Part shown: piece by piece, positions 1 to 8,736 of the stretch
Position numbering within the stretch: position 1 is the stretch's first letter
Layout of the letters: each line of letters begins with the position of its first letter
Assembly (NCBI RefSeq): GCF_018736085.1
Contig: NZ_CP076134.1
Location: 2,986,501-3,050,500 of the forward strand
DNA length: 64,000 nucleotides
Source of the DNA: Bradyrhizobium sediminis
Lineage (GTDB): Bacteria > Pseudomonadota > Alphaproteobacteria > Rhizobiales > Xanthobacteraceae
Direction of reading: 5' to 3'
Translations under genes and position numbers: made by a program
The notes under the pieces: generated by a model
Told to the model about the DNA's origin: nothing
The model's input: only the letters and a program-made list of their open reading frames with translations
The model's database searches: none

Positions 1-804
1 CAGACCGCGGTTGGCCGGCACGTCGCGGCCCCAATAGTCGGGATTGCGCGTCAACGTGACGCTGGCACCGGGCTTGACCGCCGTGACGCGATAGGGGCCC
101 GAGCCGATCGGCGCCGCCATCGAGGTTTCCTCGAAGGTCGCGACGTCGACGGCATGCTTGGGCAGTACCGGCATCAGGCCGAGGATCAGCGGCAGCTCGC
201 GGTCATTGGCACCTGCGAGATCGAACCGCACGGTCAGCGCATCCGGCGCTTCGGCCTTGGCGACTTTCGAATAATACTGGCGATGATTGGGACGCCCCTT
301 GTCGCGCAGCAGGGCCCACGAAAACAGCACGTCCTCGGCTCGCACGGGCTGGCCGTCGGAGAACCGCGCCTTCGGATCGAGGTGGAAGGTGACATAGCTT
401 CTGCTGTCGTCCGTCTCCACGCTTTTTGCCAACAGGCCGTAAAGCGTGAAGGCCTCGTCATTGCCCCGCGCCATCAGGCTTTCGACCACGAACCCTCTGA
501 CCTGCTGCACGGCGAGGCCCCTGACGATCAGCGGGTTGAGGCTGTCGAAGGCACCGAGGACCCCCCACACCAGGCGGCCGCCCTTCGGCGCTTCGGGATT
601 GGCATAGGGCATGTGGATGAAATTGGCCGGCAGGGCAGGGGCGCCGTGCATGGCGATGGCATGGCTCGGTTCTGCCCGGAGCGGGTCATCGGCAGCAAGC
701 AGGAATCCGCCAAACAGAGTGCCGAAAGCACAGAGGGAAGCAAGAAGGCGCGAGCACCGGGAAATTCGCAACGCAGCGCTCGAATTTGATTCGATATTGG
801 TCAC
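1..804 (-). CDS. Peptide ABC transporter substrate-binding protein, YejA-like (partial)
   Basis: Periplasmic binding protein of a peptide-type ABC importer (solute-binding family 5, YejA/microcin C branch). It would capture a peptide-like ligand for permeases that lie outside the window. Only the first 268 codons are present; the rest is beyond position 1. I start it at GTG 804 because the frame is stopped a few codons upstream and this gives a basic N-terminus followed by a hydrophobic signal (LLASLCAFGTLFGGFLLAA). Family hallmarks follow: HAIAMHG, FIHMPYANPEAPKGGRLVWG, then FSDGQPVRAEDVLFSW, and LTRNPDYWGRD at the cut edge. The family is clear; the true ligand is not known from sequence. 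Confidence 0.85.
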   Translation of the reverse strand, partial: MTNIESNSSAALRISRCSRLLASLCAFGTLFGGFLLAADDPLRAEPSHAIAMHGAPALPANFIHMPYANPEAPKGGRLVWGVLGAFDSLNPLIVRGLAVQQVRGFVVESLMARGNDEAFTLYGLLAKSVETDDSRSYVTFHLDPKARFSDGQPVRAEDVLFSWALLRDKGRPNHRQYYSKVAKAEAPDALTVRFDLAGANDRELPLILGLMPVLPKHAVDVATFEETSMAAPIGSGPYRVTAVKPGASVTLTRNPDYWGRDVPANRGL

Positions 805-1028
805 CAAAGCATTTTACCATAGCCGTCACATCCGGTCCCGGCAGTTGGCAAATATGCCTGTCGGCATTGATCTTTTCGCCCGCCGCTGTATTGAAGGCGG
901 GCAATTGACCAAGACGGCAGGGCCTGTCACGTATCCGCCTCAATTGGCACAGAGACAGCCGCCCCAACGGCTAGGTGTTGGTACCTGCAGCGGTTTCGGC
1001 CGTCCCCGTTCAGAAAGGGTTTTCCGCA

Positions 1029-1826
1029 ATGAATTTCCGTATCTTGGCCGCGACGGTTTGGCCGCGTGGGCGGGTTATCGCTCTGCTCGCGGCGACCGCA
1101 CTGTCCGCCTCGTTGCTGGCTCCCGGCGCGCAGGCGCAGCAGCCGGCTCCGGCCCCCGGGGCACCCAAGGCGGCGCCGAAGGCCGCACCGAAGGCTGCGC
1201 CGAAGGCGCCAGCCCCGGCTCCGCAGGCCCAGCAGGCACCCGCCGCCCCGCCGGCAGGCGCTGCACAGCCCGCCGATCAGCAGGTTCAGCTGATCTATGC
1301 GCCCTGGACCAAATTCTGCCTGAAGGGCCAGGATGCCGGCGCCAAGCAGGTCTGCTTCACCGGCAAGGACGGACGCATCGAATCCGGCCAGCCCGTGATC
1401 GCCGCCGTCATCATCGAGCCGGAAGGCGAGCCGAAGAAGATCCTGCGTGTCACGCTTCCGCTCGGCATGCAGCTCGTTCACGGAACGCGTGTGATCGTCG
1501 ACACCAATGCCCCGCTGCAAAGCCCCTACGTCATTTGCTTCCAGAATGGTTGCATGTCGGATTACGAGGCATCGCCGGAATTGATTGCCAGCATGAAGAA
1601 GGGGCAGAATCTGGTGGTCCAGGCGATCAACTCCAACGGCGCGCCGCTCACTTTGCCGCTGCCGCTGGCTGGCGAATTCGCCAAGGCCTATGACGGCCCG
1701 CCGACCGACCCGAAGGTGTTCGAGGAAACCCAGAAGAAGCTGCAGGAAGAGCTGCAGAAGCGCGCCGAGGAAGCGCGCAAAAAGCTCGAGGCCAATCCGC
1801 CCGCGGCCAATCCGGCTGCGAAGTAA
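1029..1826 (+). CDS. Invasion-associated locus B (IalB) family protein
   Basis: Secreted protein of 265 residues. Residues 1-36 form a long signal peptide ending AQAQQ. Residues about 37-80 are a low-complexity Ala/Pro/Lys linker with repeated PKAA units. The IalB domain follows (WTKFCLKG, VCFTGKDGR, VIAAVIIEPEGE, LPLGMQLVHGTRV, CFQNGCMSDYEA), with paired cysteines that could form disulfides. The C-terminus is a charged helix rich in Glu/Lys/Arg (EETQKKLQEELQKRAEEARK) that may be a short coiled coil. IalB was first linked to erythrocyte invasion in Bartonella, but in free-living relatives the role is undefined. ATG 1029 is chosen over an in-frame start at 975 because it places the signal peptide at the N-terminus. 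Confidence 0.85.
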   Translation: MNFRILAATVWPRGRVIALLAATALSASLLAPGAQAQQPAPAPGAPKAAPKAAPKAAPKAPAPAPQAQQAPAAPPAGAAQPADQQVQLIYAPWTKFCLKGQDAGAKQVCFTGKDGRIESGQPVIAAVIIEPEGEPKKILRVTLPLGMQLVHGTRVIVDTNAPLQSPYVICFQNGCMSDYEASPELIASMKKGQNLVVQAINSNGAPLTLPLPLAGEFAKAYDGPPTDPKVFEETQKKLQEELQKRAEEARKKLEANPPAANPAAK

Positions 1827-1850
1827 CTGGGCGATCCTGTCGACCAAAAA

Positions 1851-1876
1851 AAGGCGCCCGGAACGGGCGCCTTTTT
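1851..1876 (+). terminator. Intrinsic terminator after the IalB-family gene
   Basis: Perfect 10-bp stem AAGGCGCCCG / CGGGCGCCTT around a GAA loop, followed by T's on the + strand. A run of A's precedes it, so it could also stop transcripts coming from the opposite side (hspQ). Confidence 0.85.
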
Positions 1877-1905
1877 AATGGGTAACAACTTTAATGGGTA
1901 ACAAC
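1874..1905. repeat. Exact 16-bp tandem duplication
   Basis: TTTAATGGGTAACAAC occurs twice with no spacer (1874-1889 and 1890-1905), immediately after the terminator. Probably a local replication slip; no function is evident. Confidence 0.8.
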
Positions 1906-1916
1906 CGGCGGCGGCG

Positions 1917-2249
1917 CTAGTTCAGCGACGAATTGCGCGGGCGATAGCCACCCGATTTGTCCTTCACGAAAATCTCGGCGACCTGCGAATGCCGGATCGG
2001 CTCGCCCGACTCGTCGGGCAACAGATTCTGCTCGGAAACGTAGGCGACGTACTCCGATTCAGAATTCTCGGCGAGCAGGTGATAGAAGGGCTGATCCTTG
2101 CTCGGACGTACTTCCTCGGGGATCGACAGCCACCATTCCTCGGTATTGTTGAATACCGGATCGATATCGAAGATCACGCCCCGGAACGAAAAGATCCGGT
2201 GACGGACGATCTGTCCGATCTGAAACTTAGCGGTCCGCGTTTTTATCAT
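1917..2249 (-). CDS. hspQ: Heat shock protein HspQ
   Basis: Small cytoplasmic protein of 110 residues, the usual HspQ length. The YccV-like fold is recognisable (KFQIGQIVRHRIFSFRGVIF, DPVFNNTEEWW, PFYHLLAENSE, YVAYVSEQNLLPD). In Enterobacteria HspQ is a specificity-enhancing factor for the Lon protease and binds hemimethylated oriC DNA; whether the alphaproteobacterial member does both is not known. It is a single gene convergent with the IalB-family gene and divergent from the AEC carrier. Confidence 0.9.
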   Translation of the reverse strand: MIKTRTAKFQIGQIVRHRIFSFRGVIFDIDPVFNNTEEWWLSIPEEVRPSKDQPFYHLLAENSESEYVAYVSEQNLLPDESGEPIRHSQVAEIFVKDKSGGYRPRNSSLN

Positions 2250-2370
2250 AGCTCGTCGAATAGACCATGATTGTGGCCGATGCTAGAGGCAACGGGCGAA
2301 TTAACCTTTGCCGTGCCGGTCCGTTCAGGGTGCCGATCGGGGCCAACCATGCTGAAAAAGACGCCACCTG

Positions 2371-3324
2371 ATGATCGACATTCTCAATCTCGCGTTACCG
2401 TATTTCGGCTTGATTTTCATCGGGTTCGCCTGCGGCAAGGCCAAGGCGATTCCCGAGGGCGGCCTGGCGTGGATGAACTTCTTCCTGCTCTATGTTTCGC
2501 TGCCGGCGCTGCTGTTTGGAATCATGGCAAAGACGCCGTTTGCGGAACTCAACAATCCGCCGTTCCTGATCGCGACCACCCTCGGCACCATGAGCGCCTT
2601 CGCCATTGCCATGGTGGTGGGTCGCGGGATCGGCCGGCTGTCGTTCCGTGAGGCGACGCTGGCGGGGCTATCCGGCGGCTATGGCAATATTGGCTATATG
2701 GGTCCGGGCCTGGCGCTGGCCGTGCTGGGCGCCAAGGCCGCGGCACCGACCGCGTTGATCTTCTGCTGCGACAGCATCTTCCTGTTTTCAATCGTACCGC
2801 TGTTGATCGCGCTCACCGATCGCGAACACCAGTCGCTGCTGCACACGCTCGGCCAGGTGGTGAGACAGATCGTCTTGAATCCGCTGATCATGTCGGCGGC
2901 CGCCGGTGCGCTCGCGGCTGGGCTCCATATTCATCCGCCGGTCGCGATCGACAATACGCTACTGTTTCTGCAGAACGCCGCAGCGCCGGTGGCGCTGTTC
3001 GTGCTCGGCGTCACGGTCGCGTTGCGCCCGTTCGGCCGCATGCCATGGGAAGTCCCGGGTGTCATCGCGATCAAGCTCCTGATCCATCCGCTGGTCGTTT
3101 TCGGATTGATGCTGCTGTTCGGACCCTTCGCGCAGCCATGGGCGGCGACCGCGGTGCTGATGGCGGCGCTGCCGCCGGCGCTGAATGTGTTCGTCATTTC
3201 CCGGCAACACGATACCTGGGTCGAGCCCGCGTCCGTCGCCGTACTGATTGGAACCTTCGCATCCGTCGTCACGCTCACCAGCGTGATGTGGTTCATTCAG
3301 ACCGGCCGGCTGGTGTTTCCGTGA
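2371..3324 (+). CDS. AEC family transporter (auxin efflux carrier family)
   Basis: Inner-membrane carrier of 317 residues with about ten hydrophobic segments split by a central polar stretch, the two five-helix halves typical of AEC proteins. Conserved stretches are LPYFGLIFIGFACGK at the N-terminus, LSGGYGNIGYMGPGL in helix 4-5, and LPPALNVFVISRQH in the second half. Bacterial members move dicarboxylates such as malonate or unknown organic acids. No decarboxylase or catabolic gene sits beside it, so the substrate cannot be assigned. Confidence 0.85.
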   Translation: MIDILNLALPYFGLIFIGFACGKAKAIPEGGLAWMNFFLLYVSLPALLFGIMAKTPFAELNNPPFLIATTLGTMSAFAIAMVVGRGIGRLSFREATLAGLSGGYGNIGYMGPGLALAVLGAKAAAPTALIFCCDSIFLFSIVPLLIALTDREHQSLLHTLGQVVRQIVLNPLIMSAAAGALAAGLHIHPPVAIDNTLLFLQNAAAPVALFVLGVTVALRPFGRMPWEVPGVIAIKLLIHPLVVFGLMLLFGPFAQPWAATAVLMAALPPALNVFVISRQHDTWVEPASVAVLIGTFASVVTLTSVMWFIQTGRLVFP

Positions 3325-3328
3325 GATA

Positions 3329-3378
3329 GCGTTTTCGACCGAAGTGGGTACCGGTTCGCGCAAAGAAAACGCGTCAAA
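3329..3378. repeat. Dispersed palindromic intergenic repeat
   Basis: About 50 bp with inverted ends GCGTTTTC (3329-3336) and GAAAACGC (3365-3372) around a middle reading GAAGTGGGTACCGGTTCGCG. From memory this is a very common intergenic repeat in Bradyrhizobium and relatives. It lies between two convergent genes and may act as a transcript end. Only one copy is seen here. Confidence 0.6.
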
Positions 3379-3389
3379 CAAAAAAACTT

Positions 3390-4586
3390 CTAACTATGTC
3401 TGGATGACCGCCACGACGGCGCCAGGCCCTCGCGCATGGCGAGGCGGCGGAGCGGGCCGACCGAGCCGATCAGATGCATTCCGGCCGCGCGCAGCGACTG
3501 CACGGGAAGGAAATCGCTTAGCAATGAACGGTTCGCCAGATCGATCGCGAAAGTGCGGCTGGTCACATCGGTGCGCCGGACTGAATCGTAGCGCGTGAGG
3601 ACCTGCGGCGCGCCGGGATCTTCGCCTGACGCCATCGCCTCCCGCACGATATCGGCGATGTCGGCGGCGTCGCGCAGTCCCATGTTCAGCCCCTGCGCAC
3701 CGATCGGCGGGATCACATGCGCGGCTTCGCCGACCAGCACGATACGGGCCTTTGCGAATTGCCGGGGCTGCTCGATGCCGAGCGGAAACACGTACCGTCC
3801 CGGTTCGACCGTGACGCGGCCGAGAATGGAATGCGATTGCCGCTCCGCGGCCTCCGACAGCTCGTCATCGCTCAGCGCCCTCAGCCGCTCGGCCTCCTTC
3901 GGTGTGGCGACCCACACCACGCTGCTGCGGTCGCCCGGCAGCGGCACGAATACACACGGGCCGTGCGGGGTGTGAAACTCCGTGGAGATATTTCGATGCG
4001 GCCGCGAATGGCTGATATTGAAAGTCAATGCGGCCTGATTCAGATTGTGGCGCGTAACCTCGATATGGGCGGCCTCCCGGCACAGCGATTGCCGCCCGTC
4101 AGCGCCGACGACGAGGCGGGCCGACAGTGAATTTCCGTTGTGCAACCGGATCGCAACAACGGCGTCGCCAGGGTCGATCGCATCGGCTTCATCGTCGAAC
4201 CGGGTCAGACCGGGAAGCTCGGCGGCGCGTTCCTCCAAGGCGATCATCAGCGCGCGGTTCTCGATGTTGTAGCCGAACACCTCGAGACCGATTTCGTCGC
4301 AGGAGAACCGGACCTCCGGGGCCCGGATCAGCCGGCCGGTATCGTCGACCAGCCGCATCATATGCAAGGCCGCCGCCTTGTTCTTGCAGCGAGGCCAGAC
4401 TTCCAGCTGTTCGAGCAGATCGATGGAGCCGCCCAACAGCGCCGTGGTGCGATTGTCGGCATAGGGGACGCGGCGGGCCACCAGAGCCGTGTTCGCGCCG
4501 GCATCCGCCAGCGCGACCGCCGCGGCGAGCCCCGCGGGGCCGCCGCCGATCACGACGACGTCGTAGGTACCGGATCCATCATTCAT
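3390..4586 (-). CDS. UbiH/UbiF family FAD-dependent monooxygenase
   Basis: Flavin monooxygenase of 398 residues. The N-terminal dinucleotide fold reads VVVIGGGPAGLAAAVALADAG; VVGADGRQS is the family's DG motif; GEAAHVIPPIGAQGLNMGLR is the GD-type flavin ribityl motif. The nearest relatives hydroxylate the aromatic ring in ubiquinone biosynthesis, but no other ubi gene is adjacent, so a different aromatic substrate is possible. I use ATG 4586. A start 16 codons upstream (MMCLEN) is in frame, and the open frame runs much further without homology. It is divergent from pcs, with about 130 bp between them. Confidence 0.85.
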   Translation of the reverse strand: MNDGSGTYDVVVIGGGPAGLAAAVALADAGANTALVARRVPYADNRTTALLGGSIDLLEQLEVWPRCKNKAAALHMMRLVDDTGRLIRAPEVRFSCDEIGLEVFGYNIENRALMIALEERAAELPGLTRFDDEADAIDPGDAVVAIRLHNGNSLSARLVVGADGRQSLCREAAHIEVTRHNLNQAALTFNISHSRPHRNISTEFHTPHGPCVFVPLPGDRSSVVWVATPKEAERLRALSDDELSEAAERQSHSILGRVTVEPGRYVFPLGIEQPRQFAKARIVLVGEAAHVIPPIGAQGLNMGLRDAADIADIVREAMASGEDPGAPQVLTRYDSVRRTDVTSRTFAIDLANRSLLSDFLPVQSLRAAGMHLIGSVGPLRRLAMREGLAPSWRSSRHS

Positions 4587-4718
4587 ACCGGGACAATTGA
4601 CGTTCCCGGCAGCATTTTCAAGGCACATCATGGAGTAAATGTTCCGGCGATTTGCGCGGCCGAACGCCGCAAGCATGGATGTGCAAATCACAGCGATTCC
4701 TGATAGCAGTGCGGTCCG

Positions 4719-5453
4719 ATGGACCAGTCGAACCAGCCAATTTCTCCACCGGTATCGCCGGCCACGCGGGCGGCAGCATTTTCCGTGCATGTCTTCACGG
4801 CGATGGGAGCGGGCATTGCCCTGATCGCATTGCTGGAGGCAGTGCGCGAGCACTGGGCGGCGATGTTCGCCTGGCTTGGGCTCGCGCTGGTGGTCGATGC
4901 GCTCGATGGCCCGATCGCGCGCCGGATGGATGTCGTGCGCGTGCAGCCGAACTGGTCGGGCGAGGTGCTCGATCTCGTGGTCGATTTCGTCACCTATGTT
5001 TTCGTGCCGGCCTATGCGATCACCGCAAGCGGCCTGCTGTTGCCGCTGGCCGCGCCGATCCTGGGCGCCGGCGTAGCCATATCGGGCGCGCTCTATTTCG
5101 CGGATCGCCGCATGAAGACGTCGGACAATCATTTCCGCGGTTTCCCGGCGCTGTGGAATGCGGCGGCGTTCTATCTGTTTCTGCTGCATCTGCGGCCGTG
5201 GCTGTCTAGCCTCCTGGTCGCGGCCCTCATCGTGCTGACCTTCGTGCCCTTCAACGTGCTGCATCCCTTCCGCGTCGTGCGAATGCGAGGGCTGACCTTG
5301 TCGCTGATCGGGATCTGGGCCGTGCTCGCGATCGTCGCGCTGGCCAGCGATTTCGCCGTCAGTGCGCCCGTAACCATCGGACTCTGCGCGATCGCCATCT
5401 ATATCGTGGCGAGCGACGCTGCCATCCGTATCGTGAGGTCCTTCAAAGCATGA
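4719..5453 (+). CDS. pcs: Phosphatidylcholine synthase
   Basis: Integral membrane enzyme of 244 residues that condenses CDP-diacylglycerol with choline to give phosphatidylcholine (EC 2.7.8.24), the one-step route found in symbiotic and pathogenic alphaproteobacteria. The CDP-alcohol phosphotransferase motif is visible as DALDGPIARR ... GEVLDLVVDF, with the Pcs-specific continuation VTYVFVPAYAI. Seven or eight hydrophobic segments follow. The gene overlaps the start of the TerC gene by 4 bp, so the two are probably co-translated. Confidence 0.92.
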   Translation: MDQSNQPISPPVSPATRAAAFSVHVFTAMGAGIALIALLEAVREHWAAMFAWLGLALVVDALDGPIARRMDVVRVQPNWSGEVLDLVVDFVTYVFVPAYAITASGLLLPLAAPILGAGVAISGALYFADRRMKTSDNHFRGFPALWNAAAFYLFLLHLRPWLSSLLVAALIVLTFVPFNVLHPFRVVRMRGLTLSLIGIWAVLAIVALASDFAVSAPVTIGLCAIAIYIVASDAAIRIVRSFKA

Positions 5454-6175
5454 TCGAATTGTTGACCAGTCCGGAAGCCTGGGCGGCGCTGTTGACCCTG
5501 ACGGCGCTGGAAATCGTGCTCGGCATCGACAATGTCATCTTCCTGTCGGTGATCGTCTCGCGCCTTCCCGAACTGCAGGCGAAGCGCGCGCGGCAGATCG
5601 GGCTTGCGCTGGCGCTGGTGTTCCGCATCCTGCTGCTCAGCGTTCTGGTGTGGCTGATTGGTTTGACGCAGCCCGTCCTCACCGTGAGGGATATCGGGTT
5701 TTCGTGGCGCGACATCATCCTGATCGGCGGCGGGCTGTTCCTGATCGCGAAGGCGACCCACGAGATCCACGGCGAGGTGGAGGCGCGCGACCACGAGGAC
5801 GGTGGCACGCCGACGGCCAGCGCGTTCTTCTGGGTGATCGTCCAGATCATCATCATCGACTTGGTGTTCTCGCTGGACTCCATCATCACCGCGATCGGCA
5901 TGGCGCAGGATCTCGAGATCATGATCGCCGCGGTCATCATCGCCGTCATCATCATGTATGTATCGGCTAACCCGGTCGCGCGGTTCGTGGCGGAGCATCC
6001 GACCACGAAAATGCTGGCGCTGGCGTTTCTGGTGCTGATCGGCGTCGCGCTGGTGGCGGATGGATTCCAGTTTCATATCCCGCGCGGTTACATCTATTTT
6101 GCCATGTTGTTTTCGGCGGCGGTCGAAGCCTTCAACGTGCTCGCCAAGCGCAACCGCAAGAAGGCCGTCAAATAG
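5450..6175 (+). CDS. TerC family integral membrane protein
   Basis: Membrane protein of 241 residues with seven to eight hydrophobic helices. TerC hallmarks are LEIVLGIDNVIFLSVI near the N-terminus and IDLVFSLDSIITAIG in the middle; the acidic residues in these helices are thought to bind metal. Members are linked to tellurite resistance and to manganese export. No other ter genes are nearby, so metal homeostasis is the more likely job. Its ATG overlaps the pcs stop (ATGA). Confidence 0.88.
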   Translation: MIELLTSPEAWAALLTLTALEIVLGIDNVIFLSVIVSRLPELQAKRARQIGLALALVFRILLLSVLVWLIGLTQPVLTVRDIGFSWRDIILIGGGLFLIAKATHEIHGEVEARDHEDGGTPTASAFFWVIVQIIIIDLVFSLDSIITAIGMAQDLEIMIAAVIIAVIIMYVSANPVARFVAEHPTTKMLALAFLVLIGVALVADGFQFHIPRGYIYFAMLFSAAVEAFNVLAKRNRKKAVK

Positions 6176-6264
6176 CCCGTCGGCGATGCTCCCTCTCGCC
6201 TCGAGTTGACAACGCGGCCTCGATGGCTATCGCTTGAGTGCTAAGAAATGAAGGAGAGCCTGAG

Positions 6265-7239
6265 ATGACCATGGCCGTGCGCGTGCACAAGGTAGGGGGC
6301 CCGGAAGCCCTGGTCTACGAAGCCGTGGACGTGGCTGCGCCGGGACCCGGCGAAGTCCGCATCCGCCAGCATGCCGTGGGTCTGAACTTCATCGACGTGT
6401 ATTACCGCACCGGCCTCTACAAGGCGCCGGGGCTGCCGTTCATCGCCGGCAATGAAGCCGCCGGCGAGGTTCTGGCGGTTGGGTCCGGCGTGACCAATTT
6501 CCATCCCGGCGATCGCGTCGCCTATTATTTCAATCTCGGCGGTTACGCCACCGAGCGCAACATCCCCTGGGACAAGCTGGTCAAGCTGCCCGACCATATC
6601 ACCTACGAGCAGGGCGCCGTCCTGATGCTCAAGGGTCTGACGGTCTGGTATCTGCTGCACAAGACATTCCAGGTCGAGCCGCACCATCGGGTGCTGATCC
6701 ACGCCGCTGCCGGCGGCATCGGCCTGCTCGCGTGCCAATGGGCGAGGGCGATGGGCGCGCATGTCATCGGCACTGTCGGCTCCAAGGCCAAGGCCGATCT
6801 TGCCCTCGCCAATGGCTGCGATCATGTCATCCTCTACAATGAAGAGGATTTCGTCGCGCGGGTGAAGCAGATCAGCCGCAACGAGCTTTGCGACGTCGTG
6901 TACGACGGGGTCGGCAAGACCACCTTTCCGGGTTCGCTGTCCTGCCTCAAGCCGCGCGGCCTGTTCGTGAGCTTCGGCAATGCGTCGGGTCCGGTGCCGC
7001 CATTCGCGATTGCCGAACTCAACAATCACGGCTCGCTGTTTGCGACCCGGCCGAAGCTCAACGACTACATCGCCAAGCGCTCGGACCTGCTGGAAGGCGC
7101 CGACACATTGTTCTCAGCCGTTATCAACGGCAAGCTGCACGTGCCGATCAACCACGCCTATGCGCTGAAGGATGCGGCGAAAGCACATATCGACCTGGAG
7201 AGCCGAGCCACGACCGGCGCGTCGATCCTGAAGCCGTAG
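6265..7239 (+). CDS. qor: Zinc-independent NADPH:quinone oxidoreductase
   Basis: Cytosolic medium-chain dehydrogenase/reductase of 324 residues that reduces quinones with NADPH. It carries the GroES-like N-terminal fold (GLNFIDVYYRTGLY, GNEAAGEVLAVG) and the Rossmann motif HAAAGGIGLLACQWA. The cysteines that would bind catalytic zinc are absent, as in QOR proteins. ATG 6265 is chosen because AAGGAGAG lies 6 bp upstream (6251-6258). The gene stands alone and converges on argD across a large palindromic repeat. Confidence 0.9.
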   Translation: MTMAVRVHKVGGPEALVYEAVDVAAPGPGEVRIRQHAVGLNFIDVYYRTGLYKAPGLPFIAGNEAAGEVLAVGSGVTNFHPGDRVAYYFNLGGYATERNIPWDKLVKLPDHITYEQGAVLMLKGLTVWYLLHKTFQVEPHHRVLIHAAAGGIGLLACQWARAMGAHVIGTVGSKAKADLALANGCDHVILYNEEDFVARVKQISRNELCDVVYDGVGKTTFPGSLSCLKPRGLFVSFGNASGPVPPFAIAELNNHGSLFATRPKLNDYIAKRSDLLEGADTLFSAVINGKLHVPINHAYALKDAAKAHIDLESRATTGASILKP

Positions 7240-7248
7240 AAGGGCACT

Positions 7249-7329
7249 GTCATTCCGGGCTGGTGCGCTAGCACCAGACCCGGAATCTCGAGATTCCGGG
7301 TTCGATGCTTCGCATCGCCCCGGAATGAC
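7249..7329. repeat. Four-armed palindromic intergenic repeat
   Basis: Outer arms GTCATTCCGGG (7249-7259) and CCCGGAATGAC (7319-7329) enclose three inner hairpins: TGGTGCGCTAGCACCA (7261-7276), a 22-bp perfect palindrome at 7279-7300 centred on CTCGAG, and GATGCTTCGCATC (7304-7316). The whole unit can fold as a cross. I recognise it as a dispersed repeat of Bradyrhizobium-type genomes. It sits between two convergent stop codons and probably acts as a bidirectional transcript end. Confidence 0.8.
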
Positions 7330-7342
7330 GCGAGACTTCGAA

Positions 7343-8539
7343 CTACGCCACCCGCCGTGCCGCGCCCATTCTGGTCAGGATCGAATCCAGACAATCGATC
7401 ATCAGGGCGATCTCTTCGCGCGTGACATTGAGTGCCGGCATGAAACGCAGTGCGTCAGGCTGCGGCGAGTTCAGCAGCACGCCATCCGCCAGCGCTTCCC
7501 CGACAATGGACGCGCCGATCGGGTGCTTCAGGTCGAGCGCCAGCAGCAATCCGCGGCCGCGGACCTCGCCGAGACCATGCCGGGCGGAGATCCGCTGCAA
7601 CTCGCTCTCCAGAAACAATCCGGCATCGGCAGCCGATTTCAGGAAGTCCGGTTTGCTGACCTCGGCCAGAACGGCGAGCCCGGCCGCGCACATCAGCGGA
7701 TTGCCGTTGAACGTGCCGCCCTGGTCGCCATGCTCGAAACAGGAAGCCTCGTCCGTCGCCAGCAAGGCCGCCAGCGGCACGCCGCCGCCGATACCTTTGC
7801 CCAGCGTCATGATGTCGGGTGTAATGCCGGCATGCTCATAGTGAAACAGCTTGCCGGTGCGGCCCATGCCGGTCTGGATTTCGTCTGATATCAGCAGCAG
7901 GCCATGCTCCGTGGTCAGCGCCCGCAACTCCCGGAGGAATTGATCGGTCGCCGGCCAGACGCCGGCTTCGCCCTGGATCGGCTCCAGCATCACGCCGACG
8001 GTCTTGTCCGAAATCAGCCGCTGCACCGAGCCGAGGTCGTTCAGCTTCGCCTTGGGAAATCCGGAGACCTTCGGCTCGAACAGCGGCTCGAACGCCTTCT
8101 TGCCGGAGGCCGACATGGTGGCGAGCGTGCGACCGTGAAAGCCGCCTTCGAAGGTGATGATCTCGTAGGCGCCGTTCTTGTGCAAGGCGCCGTACTTGCG
8201 GGCGAGCTTGATGGCGCCCTCGTTGGCTTCCGCGCCCGAATTGGCGAAGAACACCTGATCGAAACAGCTGTGGTCGGTGAGCGCCTTGGCAAGCTGGAGG
8301 CTGGGGCCGTTGTAGAATGCCGGGCTCGGCGTCAGCAGCAGTTTGGCCTGCGCGGCCAGCGCTTCGGCGACTTCAGGTGGCGAGTGGCCGAGACAATTGA
8401 CCGCCCAACCCTGGATGAAGTCGAGATAGCGCTTGCCGCTGTCGTCCCACAGATAGGAGCCTTCGCCGCGGACGAAAACGGTCGGCGGCCGCGCGGTGAT
8501 TTCCATCAGCGCATCAAACGGATGTGTGGCGATGTTCAT
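7343..8539 (-). CDS. argD: Acetylornithine aminotransferase
   Basis: PLP-dependent class-III aminotransferase of 398 residues, acting in arginine biosynthesis (N-acetylglutamate semialdehyde to N-acetylornithine). Visible features are [20 protein letters not shown] (phosphate-binding region), [27 protein letters not shown] (the Asp that contacts the PLP ring), and the Schiff-base lysine in [22 protein letters not shown] follows. It resembles the branch beginning [20 protein letters not shown], which is used as ArgD in several proteobacteria. ATG 8539 has AAGGAG about 6 bp upstream. argF is not adjacent. A putative arginine-rich leader peptide and a hairpin precede it, which supports the arginine assignment. 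Confidence 0.85.
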   Translation of the reverse strand: MNIATHPFDALMEITARPPTVFVRGEGSYLWDDSGKRYLDFIQGWAVNCLGHSPPEVAEALAAQAKLLLTPSPAFYNGPSLQLAKALTDHSCFDQVFFANSGAEANEGAIKLARKYGALHKNGAYEIITFEGGFHGRTLATMSASGKKAFEPLFEPKVSGFPKAKLNDLGSVQRLISDKTVGVMLEPIQGEAGVWPATDQFLRELRALTTEHGLLLISDEIQTGMGRTGKLFHYEHAGITPDIMTLGKGIGGGVPLAALLATDEASCFEHGDQGGTFNGNPLMCAAGLAVLAEVSKPDFLKSAADAGLFLESELQRISARHGLGEVRGRGLLLALDLKHPIGASIVGEALADGVLLNSPQPDALRFMPALNVTREEIALMIDCLDSILTRMGAARRVA

Positions 8540-8584
8540 GTCGAACTCCTTGCGGGCTAGGGTGAGGAAGCGGGCCGAAACGCA

Positions 8585-8616
8585 AGAAGGCCGCACTTTT
8601 CAGGGTGCGGCCTTCT
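8585..8616 (-). terminator. Leader hairpin upstream of argD (candidate attenuator)
   Basis: Twelve-bp perfect stem AGAAGGCCGCAC / GTGCGGCCTTCT with an 8-nt loop. Read on the argD strand it is followed by TTGCGTTTC, only moderately U-rich, so it is a weak intrinsic terminator at best. It lies between the stop of the arginine-rich leader ORF and the argD ribosome-binding site, where an attenuator would be expected. Confidence 0.5.
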
Positions 8617-8640
8617 CGAAAACGTTGCTGATCTATCTGT

Positions 8641-8730
8641 TCAGCGTTGTCGTCGGACACGGCGCGACCCATCATCGTCGACAGAGCGACGACGGAAAGT
8701 GGCGCGGCGGATGGTCCGGTTCAACATCAT
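8641..8730 (-). CDS. Arginine-rich leader peptide (candidate)
   Basis: ORF of 29 codons starting ATG ATG at 8730 and ending TGA at 8641. Eleven of its 29 residues are arginine, including three in a row (TFRRRS) and two further pairs (SRRVRRQR). It lies upstream of argD, downstream of a good promoter, and is followed after about 24 nt by a 12-bp hairpin. The predicted transcription start falls at or beside the ATG, so the peptide would be leaderless, as is the trpL leader peptide of Sinorhizobium. High GC makes CG-rich codons common, so chance remains possible. Confidence 0.5.
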   Translation of the reverse strand: MMLNRTIRRATFRRRSVDDDGSRRVRRQR

Positions 8731-8736
8731 GACGCC

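Noticed and set aside
154-789. 211-residue open frame on the plus strand at the window start
   Set aside because: It is antisense to the YejA-like binding protein, which has clear family motifs in the opposite strand.
927-1847. 306-residue minus-strand frame opposite the IalB-family gene
   Set aside because: Composition is that of an antisense shadow (Leu/Arg/Gly-rich); the plus-strand frame has signal peptide and family motifs.
4587-5264. N-terminal extension of the UbiH-like frame to 624 residues
   Set aside because: The extra part is His/Arg-rich, has no homology and is antisense to phosphatidylcholine synthase.
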